A program made the translations under genes and the position numbers. The notes below the pieces were generated by a model. The model was not told the DNA's origin. It did no database searches and saw only the letters and a program-made list of their open reading frames with translations. A stretch of DNA of 64,000 nucleotides from JBDHDH01 sp039591615 (GTDB lineage: Bacteria > Gemmatimonadota > Gemmatimonadetes > Gemmatimonadales > GWC2-71-9): NCBI GenBank assembly GCA_039591615.1, contig JBDHDH010000001.1:1-64000 (forward strand), written 5' to 3'. Numbering within the stretch: the stretch's first letter is position 1; every line of letters starts with the position of its first letter. This document shows positions 38,007 through 46,273 of the stretch, piece by piece.

Positions 38007-40004
38007 ATGCACGACCTCACGATCCTCCGCGATCTCGTGATCCTCGTCGCCGTGGCCATTCCCGTCGTGGCCCTCGCCCAGCGCTTCAGAATCGCCACGG
38101 TGGTGGGGTTTCTCCTCACCGGGATGGTCATCGGCCCCCAAGCGTTCGGGCTGATTCGGGAGCCCGATTCGGTCGCTGGCCTAGCGGAGTTGGGCGTCGT
38201 GCTACTCCTGTTCACCATCGGCCTCGAGCTGTCGCTCTCCCGGATCATCCGGCTGGGCCGTTTACTCCTGCAGGGTGGAAGTGTACAGGTAGTCGGCACC
38301 CTGGCGGCGGTGGCGCTGCTGGGGTGGCTCCTCGGCGTCTCCTGGCGTCAGGCACTGTTCTTTGGCGCCCTGGTTGCCCTCTCATCCACCGCGGTAGTGC
38401 TCAAGATCTACAAGGACCGGGGTGAGCTGGACACGCCGCACGGGAGAATGGCGGTCGCGATCCTGCTGTTCCAAGACCTGTGTGTAGTTCCGCTCATGCT
38501 CCTGGTGCCGCTTCTCGCCGGAGCAAGTGACGGGCTGGTCGCAGCCGGTCGTGCCGTGGCCGTCAGCCTCGGAGTGGTTGGGGCCTTGATCCTGGGAGGA
38601 CGGATAGTAATTCCGTGGATCTTGGAGCGCGTCGTCGGGCTCGCCAACCGGGAGATCTTCACCTTGGGCATCGTGTTCTTCGGGCTCAGCGCCGCATACC
38701 TCACGGCCAGCTTCGGACTCTCCCTCGCGCTGGGTGCCTTCATCGCCGGCCTGGTCATCTCTGAATCCGATTATGGCCTCCAGGCCCTGTCCGATGTCCT
38801 CCCATTCCGCGACACCTTCACCGGCGTCTTCTTCATCTCCATCGGCATGCTCCTCGACATGGGATTCGTCGCGTCGAACGCCGCACTGATTCTGGGGATC
38901 ACGGTCGCCGTCGTGATTCTCAAGACCTTCGTGGCCGGAGTCGCCGCCCGATCGTTACGGCGGTCGCTGGAGGTGAGCCTGATGACGGGCATGGGGCTGG
39001 CGCAAGTGGGAGAGTTCTCCTTCGTCCTGGCAGGCGTGGCGTTGCCCTTCGGCCTCCTCCCGCCAAACGAGTACCAGATCTTTCTCGCCGCGTCTATTCT
39101 CACGATGCTCGGCACTCCCTTCGTAATCGCCGGCGCGGGCCCATTGGCGCGGCTCGTCTGTCGAGCCACCAACTTCCCCACTCTGGAGCTCCTACCGCAC
39201 GAGGAGCAGGCCATTGCGCAACTCGATGATCACGTCATCATCGTCGGCTACGGACTGAACGGTCGGAACCTCGCCCGGGTACTCAAGGCAGCCGGCATCA
39301 CCTACGTCGTCCTCGAGCAGAACGGACAGGTCGTGCGGCGAGCCCGGCTTGACCGGGAACCCATCTACTTCGGCGACGGAACACGACCGGAGGTTCTGCA
39401 CCGTGTGGGGATCGGGCGGGCACGGGCCCTCGTGCTCGCCATTGCCGCACCGGCCGAGGAGCGTCGGGGGGTGGCGGTCGCCCGGCAGCTGAGCAGCACC
39501 GTCCGGATCATCGTGCGAACCCGCTATGTGGCGTTGGTGGAAGACCTCTCGAAGCTCGGCGCCGACGAGGTCATTCCGGAGGAGTTTGAGACGTCCATCG
39601 AGATTTTCGCTCGGGTTCTGCGGCTCTACGGAGTGCCGGGCAACGTCATTCAGCGGGAAGTTCAGGCCGTCCGTGGAGAGCGGTACGAGGTGCTGCGTGG
39701 CCTCTCCCTCCCCGACCTTCGTCTCGACATCCTGAAGCATATGGGTGCGCATGGCGCGCTGGAGACGGTCCTGGTGGAGGAGGGCGCGCAGGCGGTGGGA
39801 GAGAACCCCGTCTCGCTGAGTCTCCGGCGCGAGACCGGAGCTATCGTGATCGCAGTCGTGCGAGACGGTGTTCCGTATTACACACCGGACCCCGAGTTCC
39901 GATTCCGGGCGGGGGACACGGTGGTACTGGTCGGCGATCGCGGGTCACTCGAGCGCGCTACTCGGGTTTTTCGGGAGACCGCTACTGATTCGTCACGGAG
40001 GTAG
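38007..40004 (+). CDS. CPA2-family cation/H+ antiporter with C-terminal RCK domains (KefB-like)
   Basis: 665 residues. About 12 membrane helices of the CPA2 type fill the first ~385 residues. Then comes an RCK_N domain (HVIIVGYGLNGRNLARVLKAAG, nucleotide-binding GYGxxG) and an RCK_C domain (about 570-660). Proteins of this form exchange K+ or Na+ for H+ under nucleotide or ligand gating. No glutathione-sensing partner (KefF/G) is adjacent. The 3' end overlaps the convergent glycosyltransferase gene by 23 nt. Together with TrkAH it would balance K+. Confidence 0.92.
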   Translation: MHDLTILRDLVILVAVAIPVVALAQRFRIATVVGFLLTGMVIGPQAFGLIREPDSVAGLAELGVVLLLFTIGLELSLSRIIRLGRLLLQGGSVQVVGTLAAVALLGWLLGVSWRQALFFGALVALSSTAVVLKIYKDRGELDTPHGRMAVAILLFQDLCVVPLMLLVPLLAGASDGLVAAGRAVAVSLGVVGALILGGRIVIPWILERVVGLANREIFTLGIVFFGLSAAYLTASFGLSLALGAFIAGLVISESDYGLQALSDVLPFRDTFTGVFFISIGMLLDMGFVASNAALILGITVAVVILKTFVAGVAARSLRRSLEVSLMTGMGLAQVGEFSFVLAGVALPFGLLPPNEYQIFLAASILTMLGTPFVIAGAGPLARLVCRATNFPTLELLPHEEQAIAQLDDHVIIVGYGLNGRNLARVLKAAGITYVVLEQNGQVVRRARLDREPIYFGDGTRPEVLHRVGIGRARALVLAIAAPAEERRGVAVARQLSSTVRIIVRTRYVALVEDLSKLGADEVIPEEFETSIEIFARVLRLYGVPGNVIQREVQAVRGERYEVLRGLSLPDLRLDILKHMGAHGALETVLVEEGAQAVGENPVSLSLRRETGAIVIAVVRDGVPYYTPDPEFRFRAGDTVVLVGDRGSLERATRVFRETATDSSRR

Positions 40005-41436
40005 GGCCGCTCTCAACGGCGAAACCTCTCCGTTTCATCTCGCCCCAGCCCTTCCCGCGCCGCCAGGACGAGACGACACCGCGAACACGCCAGTAGGCCA
40101 GGAGTTGGCGGAAGCCGATATGCTCGAGCATGGCTAACCAGAAGAGGCGGAGGAGATCGCTGTAACGCGGGTAGCGCCGGAACGTCAGCTCCTCGAGCCC
40201 CACTGCGGCAATGGAGAGTGCCGTTCCAAAGATGTACGCGACCATGAAAAACGCGAGCACATACAGCGCCGAGGCCATGCCAAGCAGCACGGTCAACGCA
40301 AAGACGATATAGCCGGTGAACTCCACCACGGGTCCGAATAATTCCAGGAAGAAGAAGTGGGGGAAGGCCATGAACCCCACTTTCCCATAGTGTGGATTGA
40401 ACAACATCCGAATGTGCCGAGAGAGGCTTTCGGCCAGACCGCGCTGCCAGCGATCGCGTTGCCGTCCCAAGGGACCGAACCGCTCCGGGCACTCGGTCCA
40501 CGCCACCGGATCGGGAATGAAGGTGATGCGATATGGGATGTTATTCTCTCGGCAGTGCCGGTGGAGTCGGACTACGAGCTCCATGTCCTCACCCACCGTC
40601 CGCCCCGTGGTCTTCTCGCTGGCGAACCCGCCGGCATCCACTACCACCGACCGCCGGAACAGGCCAAAAGCACCTGAGATGATGAGAGTGGCGTCCAGCG
40701 CAGACCAACCCATGCGTCCTGCGAGAAACGCCCGAAGGTACTCCAGCACCTGAAGGCGTGCCAGGTTGTTGGTGCCGAGTCGGACGTTCGTCACCACACC
40801 GTTTCGCACGGTGCATCCGTTCACGATGCGAATGATCCCGCCGGCTGCCACGGTCGATCCGTCTTCCAGGAAGGGACGAATGATCCGCGTGAGCGCCTCT
40901 CGCTCCAGGAGCGTATCGGCATCCATCGCGCAGAAGAACGGCGTGACGCAGATGTTGAGCCCCGCGTTCAGAGCATCCGACTTGCCGCCGTTAGCCTTGT
41001 CCACGACCCACAGATTCGGGTACTGGCGGCTTCGGTACATCCCTCGAACCGTTGCCGTGGAGAGCTCGGCTGTGGGAAGCCGTGCAGCGGGCTTCAGCTC
41101 GAACGCCTCACGCATCCGATCCATCGTATGATCTTCGGAGCCGTCGTTCACGAAGATGATCTCGTACTGCGGATAGTTGAGGGCCAAGAGCGATTCGGCG
41201 GCGTGAACGCACGTGGTTTCCTCATTGTGCGCGGGCACGACGATCGTAATGGGTGGAGCGCCCGCCGACGCGATGAGTTCCCGGATGTCCAACGACTTCA
41301 GCCGTCGAGCATACTTCTTGAGCGCCCGGAAGGCCACGAGGCTGGTGAAGAGGTAGACAGTGTTCAGGAGGACGAAGTACGACAGTACTACGATGTTGAA
41401 GAACTCAAGCACGCCCCGCGCTATACCGCCGATCAC
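39982..41436 (-). CDS. Family-2 processive-type glycosyltransferase, membrane-bound
   Basis: 484 residues: an N-terminal helix (about 10-32), a GT-A domain and three to four C-terminal helices. Catalytic residues are visible: PAHNEE, DGS 98-100, DAD 172-174 (the DxD), GED 282-284 and QRDRW 326-330 (Q-x-x-RW). This set is typical of processive beta-glycan synthases such as cellulose, hyaluronan and poly-GlcNAc synthases. No PilZ domain is present in the protein. It overlaps the HEAT protein gene by 4 nt (ATGA), so it is translationally coupled to a regulator-carrying operon. Product unknown; an exopolysaccharide is inferred. Confidence 0.92.
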   Translation of the reverse strand: MIGGIARGVLEFFNIVVLSYFVLLNTVYLFTSLVAFRALKKYARRLKSLDIRELIASAGAPPITIVVPAHNEETTCVHAAESLLALNYPQYEIIFVNDGSEDHTMDRMREAFELKPAARLPTAELSTATVRGMYRSRQYPNLWVVDKANGGKSDALNAGLNICVTPFFCAMDADTLLEREALTRIIRPFLEDGSTVAAGGIIRIVNGCTVRNGVVTNVRLGTNNLARLQVLEYLRAFLAGRMGWSALDATLIISGAFGLFRRSVVVDAGGFASEKTTGRTVGEDMELVVRLHRHCRENNIPYRITFIPDPVAWTECPERFGPLGRQRDRWQRGLAESLSRHIRMLFNPHYGKVGFMAFPHFFFLELFGPVVEFTGYIVFALTVLLGMASALYVLAFFMVAYIFGTALSIAAVGLEELTFRRYPRYSDLLRLFWLAMLEHIGFRQLLAYWRVRGVVSSWRRGKGWGEMKRRGFAVESGPTSVTNQ

Positions 41437-42518
41437 CGCTCCACCTCAGCGAGGACCTGCACCGCGACCGACGCCCGCTCGTGGCCCGACGTGGCCAGTT
41501 CGTGAAGCGCTCCCACGTCGCCGGCTTCCCGCAGCGCCCGGGCGGCGTTGATGGCGACCCAGTGCGACTCGTCTTCCGCTGCGATCTCACGCAAGCGTGC
41601 GAGGTCGGTGCGCTCTCCGAGCGTCCCCATCGCGCCGGCGGCCGTTGCCCGTACGACGAAATCGCTCGACTCCATCATGCGGCGTACCAGCGCAAGATCC
41701 CGCGGCCCCCCAACGGATCCAAGCAGCCGAAGGCAGGAAGCGAGGAGGTCGCGCTGGCGCTCGCTTTCCAGCACCCGAGCTGCGACCTGGGCAGAATCCA
41801 AATCGTGGAGATGCCGCAATGCCGTCGCCGCAATCGCCCGCACCTGCGAGTCGATCGCGGGGTTGCCCAGCGTGCGCCGAAGAACGGGGGTGATGTCGGG
41901 TCCCATCGACGATAGCATCGAGGCGAGGAAACTGGGACGCCAGCTCGTGAATCGGTGGAGCCGCGCGAGTACTGGATCCGCGTACTGCGGCGTTTCCTTT
42001 TTCGCCAGCGCCCGAGCAGCAATCATGGCGACGAGGGGCGAACGATCGTCCAGCGCCGAGACCACCGTGTCGGCATGGTCGGGGAGGCCGAGCTCGCCGA
42101 GCGTCTGAACGGCACGGGCGCGCCGTTCGGGATCCGCCCCCCGCGCTCGCTTGGCCACCTGGACGAGGTAGGGCATCGCAAGCTGGCGTAGCTTGTCCCG
42201 GTCGCTTCCCCGGACTCGACGCGCGTAGCGGAGCACCAGGTCCACGAAATAGAGCTCCTCGTCGGGCGCCACCAGCTCCCATAGGCCAGCCGAAGCGATC
42301 TCACCCGACAGCACCTGCAGAATCTTCGGTTCCCACCGCGCCTCCAACCGTTCCCATTTGGCCGCCGTCCGGACGTTCTTGAACCGCAGGAGCAAGGTGA
42401 TCATCGCCAACAGAAGCGTCACCACAAAGAGTGCACCGATGGCGACGATGAGGAGGAGAAACACCCGTTCCTGCAGCGCGGCCCCAATCGGCAATTGAAT
42501 CGCCAACGCCCCAGCCAT
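41433..42518 (-). CDS. Membrane-anchored HEAT-repeat protein
   Basis: 361 residues. One N-terminal membrane helix (about 18-41), a charged linker with MITLLLRFKNVRTAAKWER, then roughly five or more HEAT-like repeats (for example ARAVQTLGELGLPDHADTVV, and the later RATAAGAMGTLGERTDLARL) to the C-terminus. Likely a cytoplasmic scaffold tethered to the membrane. ATGA overlap with the glycosyltransferase and 55 nt after the regulator imply one operon, so it may couple the signalling protein to the synthase. Confidence 0.88.
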   Translation of the reverse strand: MAGALAIQLPIGAALQERVFLLLIVAIGALFVVTLLLAMITLLLRFKNVRTAAKWERLEARWEPKILQVLSGEIASAGLWELVAPDEELYFVDLVLRYARRVRGSDRDKLRQLAMPYLVQVAKRARGADPERRARAVQTLGELGLPDHADTVVSALDDRSPLVAMIAARALAKKETPQYADPVLARLHRFTSWRPSFLASMLSSMGPDITPVLRRTLGNPAIDSQVRAIAATALRHLHDLDSAQVAARVLESERQRDLLASCLRLLGSVGGPRDLALVRRMMESSDFVVRATAAGAMGTLGERTDLARLREIAAEDESHWVAINAARALREAGDVGALHELATSGHERASVAVQVLAEVER

Positions 42519-42573
42519 TACGTCTCCGAGCGGGTCCCCGCGGGTGCCCGGTCACGGTGCCCCAACCTCGCGC

Positions 42574-44118
42574 TCAACGGACCCGTGGTCCCGCGCCCTC
42601 TACCAGCCGATGAATGCGCGCCTTCAATTCCGCCGATGAGAAGGGCTTTGTCATGTAATCGTTCGCACCCAACTGGAACGCGCGGACGATGTCCTGCTCG
42701 CTGCCCAACGAGGTGAGCATCAGGACGGGAACCAAGCCGAACTCCGATCGCGCTCGGAGCCGCTGCAACAGCTGAAACCCATCCAAGCCGGGGAGCTTCA
42801 CGTCGAGAACGAAGAGCGCGGCGTCCGTGAGCTCGGGAACGTGGCCAAGAAGCTCCGTACTCGTCAAAAAATGCCGAACCTGGAACCCCTCCCTTGCCAA
42901 GCGGTGTTGGATCACGTTCGCCGTTACTTGATCGTCCTCGGCCAGCACGATCAGCCGCGTCTGCTGGGCCAGCGCATCCTCCGTCGAGACCACGCGATCC
43001 CCATGGCTGGTCCGAGCAACATAGAGGAGGCGATCGCCCTCGGCGATCACATCTGTGAGGGATGCCCCGCCCGTGGCGGCCACCACGCCGGCCGTGAAGG
43101 AGGCGACTTTCCGCTGTCCGCTATCCGCCGACGCTGCACTCTCGGCAAGGGACCGGAGGGCCTTCTTGAGAGCGACCGTTGCGCCGTGCACACCCGTGCC
43201 TGGAAACAGCACGACGTAGTCATCGCCACCCCACCGAGCAATGACGTCCACCTCCCGCAACGACTTGGCAAGGGCCTGGGCAAACGTCCGCGCCACCGTG
43301 TCGCCCCCCACCCCGTTTTCGCCGTTTCCTCGTTCCAACCCGATCACCGCCACCGAAAGTGGACTCCGATTGCGCGCACTGAGGGATGCGTGATACGCGT
43401 ACGTCTCAGAAAACGCCGCGCGATTCAGGAAGTGGGTAACGGGATCCCGTCGTGGTTCGGCGCGGATCTCTCCGAATCGCTGCAGCGCGCTCACCACCTC
43501 TGGGACCAAGGCGCCGACATCCAATGGTCGCGAGACGAACCCATCCGCTCCCAGCGCGAAGCACTCCGAGCGCAGCCCGATGCTGGATGGCTTGCTCAGG
43601 ACCAAGATGGGGAGTCCCGCGGTGTCAGGACGTCGTCGCAATGCGCTCAGGAGGTCCCGCCCGTCGCGGTCCGGGAGGACGAGATCGAGCAGGATGAGCC
43701 CGACTTCGTACTCGTCGAGGACTCGTTCGGCCTGCTCCGCTGTCAGGGCGACCTTGACCTCACGATGCCGGTCGCTGAGGGCCGCCGTGATAGCTCGAGC
43801 GATGGTCTGGTCGGCACCCACGTAGAGGACATTCACGACTGCCGTATCCACCACTGCAGTCACCGTCCGGAGCGTATCCAGCAGCCGGGACGCAGACTCT
43901 TCGAGGCGTTCCGGTTCGGCTTCCAGAATGGCCGTCGCGGCCTCGCTGATCTCCGAAAAGCCGAAACACTGACCGGACTCCCGGAGACCCCGAGCAAGCC
44001 TCTGTAGCGAGGGCGCTGCCTCCCTCTCGCCGTTGCTCAGCGCGCGAATGGCGCGATCCATTGCGTCAACCTGCAGAGAGAGCCCCTGACAGTACCAACG
44101 CCTGGCATCATCGATCAT
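42574..44118 (-). CDS. REC-GGDEF(degenerate)-REC response regulator with helical N-terminus
   Basis: 514 residues. Residues 1-90 form a helical bundle of Hpt-like length but contain no histidine, so no phosphorelay residue. REC1 (about 95-215): Asp145, but the conserved switch Lys is Arg197 (VSRP). GGDEF domain (about 222-380): active-site motif is GGDDY (297-301), while the inhibitory RxxD site is intact at 288-291. REC2 (about 388-510): EDD 394-396, Asp439, Thr469, Lys491, fully canonical. It therefore looks more like a c-di-GMP receptor than a cyclase. First gene of the operon with the HEAT and glycosyltransferase genes. Confidence 0.92.
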   Translation of the reverse strand: MIDDARRWYCQGLSLQVDAMDRAIRALSNGEREAAPSLQRLARGLRESGQCFGFSEISEAATAILEAEPERLEESASRLLDTLRTVTAVVDTAVVNVLYVGADQTIARAITAALSDRHREVKVALTAEQAERVLDEYEVGLILLDLVLPDRDGRDLLSALRRRPDTAGLPILVLSKPSSIGLRSECFALGADGFVSRPLDVGALVPEVVSALQRFGEIRAEPRRDPVTHFLNRAAFSETYAYHASLSARNRSPLSVAVIGLERGNGENGVGGDTVARTFAQALAKSLREVDVIARWGGDDYVVLFPGTGVHGATVALKKALRSLAESAASADSGQRKVASFTAGVVAATGGASLTDVIAEGDRLLYVARTSHGDRVVSTEDALAQQTRLIVLAEDDQVTANVIQHRLAREGFQVRHFLTSTELLGHVPELTDAALFVLDVKLPGLDGFQLLQRLRARSEFGLVPVLMLTSLGSEQDIVRAFQLGANDYMTKPFSSAELKARIHRLVEGAGPRVR

Positions 44119-44448
44119 GATCTACCGACCCCTCACCGAGTTTTCGGGCGGACTCGTCACAACATGAAGTCCCGAGTTCGAGACAAGCGCTCCGCACCCC
44201 CAGGGGCGGCGCGGGAGCGGGGGCTGCAATTCACCGCAGCCTATACAGTCTGGTGAGCAGTGTCCGAGCAATCTGTGACGTCCTTGGCATTCCCCCGCCC
44301 CTCGCCCCCGTGACGGGCGGATGCTCCTCCCGGCGACCCTGAAAGCCACACGATCTCGCTCGACGAGCCTTCCCCGCTGACGGCAGGTTCTGCCCAATCG
44401 CTCGCTCGCGAACGGGGCCGGCTGGCGGTGCTCTGCAGCCGACACGGG

Positions 44449-44631
44449 GCGGGCTGACAGACGGGACCCTTCCACCGGCTCAGCCGACCGGGGGAACCCA
44501 AGGGCCGAAGCTCATTCCGCTCGGGGAAACCCGGGGCCGACGCGTTTCACGTTTCCAACGGCGTGGGCGCGCGGTGGCCGGGCATGGCGCACGGTCCGCA
44601 CGGGCCCGTCAGCCGTCACTCGGTAGCCCGC
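44449..44631 (+). ncRNA. Possible ydaO-like (c-di-AMP) riboswitch, unconfirmed
   Basis: Three elements in the expected order: closing stem GCGGGCT (44449-44455) with AGCCCGC (44625-44631); GGGGGAACCCAA (44490-44501); CCCGTCAGC (44605-44613) followed by CTCGGTAG (44619-44626), close to the ydaO 3' end. The internal GGGGTGAATC and TAGGG elements are not present in consensus form, and the next gene starts 500 nt downstream, so this is tentative. Confidence 0.3.
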
Positions 44632-44708
44632 ACCGGATGAGCGGCCTCTCGCCAACAGGGGCTCGCCGGCCATGCTTCTGCACGAGGCACGGCGACGTAA
44701 CACCGCCA

Positions 44709-44743
44709 TAAGTAATAACTTACGCCCATAAGGGCAATGGGCG
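44709..44743. repeat. Two adjacent perfect hairpins
   Basis: TAAGT-AATA-ACTTA (44709-44722) is followed directly by CGCCCAT-AAGGGCA-ATGGGCG (44723-44743). The first is AT-rich in a GC-rich setting. They could be a terminator, a protein-binding site or an RNA structure. Confidence 0.55.
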
Positions 44744-45132
44744 ATCCCGATCGAGCGCCCGGTGGCTGTGAGCAGCACCCTCCGGTGGATGACCGGCGCG
44801 TCAGCGCGGACATCGAGCGTCGATGCAAGGACCACCGTCGCGCCGAAACGCCAGTCCGCCGAAGACCCAAGGGGGCGCTGCAAACCGCTGCACCGGCGGT
44901 TCGCGCAAACCCCCGCACGGTTCGGTGACGTCACGTGGGTCGTCCAAGAAGGAATACGCCACGCCGTCCTTCGGGACCGACCTCCGCTGGTCACTGCTCA
45001 ACTCCCACGCGTAATCCGGGTCACCGCGCATCTCGACGGCCACATGTAGTTTGGGCCACGGTCACCGAAGCGTGTACGCAGCTGCGGGTGATTGGAGTCA
45101 CAAAGAGTCGTGAGCCTTCGCAGGAGGGATGC

Positions 45133-46257
45133 ATGCAGCAGAATCGAAGACGCTTGTTCGCACTGGTGCCTGTCGCGGCATTGGCCTTGGCGGCGTGCAG
45201 CGACTCCATCGGACCCAATGGGAACGTGGAGCCGCTGGATCCCGTGACGGCCAACCAACAGGCACAGAGTATCACGGAGTCGCTCGAGGGGAACCCCGGG
45301 TTGGCGAGCCTCGAACTCCTGGAGACCACGACGCCGTTCCTCGCTGGGAGCGGCGCCGAGGTACTGCTCCAAGCAGCATCGCCGTTCAGTCCGGAATCTG
45401 ACGGTCAGGGGCTGCGGTTTCGCATGGAGCGGCTGCAGGCCGCAGCGGGCCCGTATCTGAGCTCCGCGGAGCCGGCTGTCATCCTCCCGGCCGACCTGGT
45501 TGGGAAGTGGATGATTATCGATCCCACCACCGGCGAATACGTCGTCGACGAGACCCGGAGTGGGCCAGACAACGGCGTACGTTTCAGCTTGTACGCGATC
45601 GATCCGGTTTTCGAGAATCCGATCCTCGATCAAGAGATCGGCACCGCAGATTTCCTGGACGAGTCATCGCCTACGGAAGACGCGCTCCGAATCGTCGTCT
45701 TGCTCTTCAGCGTGAGCGACACGGACCCCGTCATCGACTACCGCGCCAGCGCGTCGGTGGAGGTCCTCGGCGGCGTGACCGTGGTGTTCCGTGCTGTGGG
45801 CTTCGTGCACGACGGTAGTCGGACCCTCGACTTTGACCTCGAGCAGCGCATCTCCCAGGAGGAGCGAGTCGAGCTGGACTACTCGCTCACCGCCAGGGAC
45901 AACGGGATCACCATCACGTTCACCGCGGTGGCACCCGGGGCCGAAGGGGTCGGCGTCGACTTCGCGCTTACCGTGTCGAACGGGTCCGGCGAGGCCCTGG
46001 CCCTCACGCTCAACGTGAGCGAGGCGGGAATCTCCGGGCGGCTCTCCTTGCCCGGTGATGCCAGTGACATCATCATTACCGCCCATGGCGAAGAGTGGAC
46101 CATCGAGCACGAAAACCCCGATGAGCCGATCACCGACCGAGAGGAGCAGGCGATCCGGAACATGTTCCATCTTCTGGAGCGGATCGAGCACGTGGTCCAC
46201 AAGCTCTTGCGGCCCGCGCACCGAATCCTCAACGTGCCGGTGTTCTTGCTCCGCTAG
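45133..46257 (+). CDS. Lipoprotein of unknown function
   Basis: 374 residues from ATG 45133 with GGAGGG at 45123-45128 upstream; an overlapping ATG at 45129 is out of frame. Lipobox ALAAC (Cys17). The exported part is acidic and rich in beta strands, with no recognised domain; the stretch DFALTVSNGSGEALALTLNVSEAGISGRL suggests repeated beta structure. The C-terminus is helical (IRNMFHLLERIEHVVHKLL). Gemmatimonadota encode many such lipoproteins, but I cannot assign a role. Confidence 0.8.
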   Translation: MQQNRRRLFALVPVAALALAACSDSIGPNGNVEPLDPVTANQQAQSITESLEGNPGLASLELLETTTPFLAGSGAEVLLQAASPFSPESDGQGLRFRMERLQAAAGPYLSSAEPAVILPADLVGKWMIIDPTTGEYVVDETRSGPDNGVRFSLYAIDPVFENPILDQEIGTADFLDESSPTEDALRIVVLLFSVSDTDPVIDYRASASVEVLGGVTVVFRAVGFVHDGSRTLDFDLEQRISQEERVELDYSLTARDNGITITFTAVAPGAEGVGVDFALTVSNGSGEALALTLNVSEAGISGRLSLPGDASDIIITAHGEEWTIEHENPDEPITDREEQAIRNMFHLLERIEHVVHKLLRPAHRILNVPVFLLR

Positions 46258-46273
46258 GCTTCGGGCAGTCAAC

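Larger units (their letters stand above)
44119..45132. other. 1-kb non-coding region rich in secondary structure
   Basis: 1014 nt between divergent transcription units without a supported ORF. It contains a GGCTGC/GCAGCC hairpin (44222-44241), the riboswitch-like stretch and tandem hairpins annotated separately, and a perfect palindrome GTGACGTCAC (44925-44934). A minus-strand frame (45043-44801, starting GTG) has coding-like third positions but no ribosome site, and was not called. Confidence 0.55.

Noticed and set aside
42574..44118. Hpt domain call for residues 1-90 of the regulator
   Set aside because: No histidine is present in that segment.
44801..45043. Minus-strand ORF of 80 codons starting GTG with GC-biased third positions
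   Set aside because: No ribosome site, no recognised family, and it lies in a region with RNA-like structure; bias alone is weak in GC-rich DNA.
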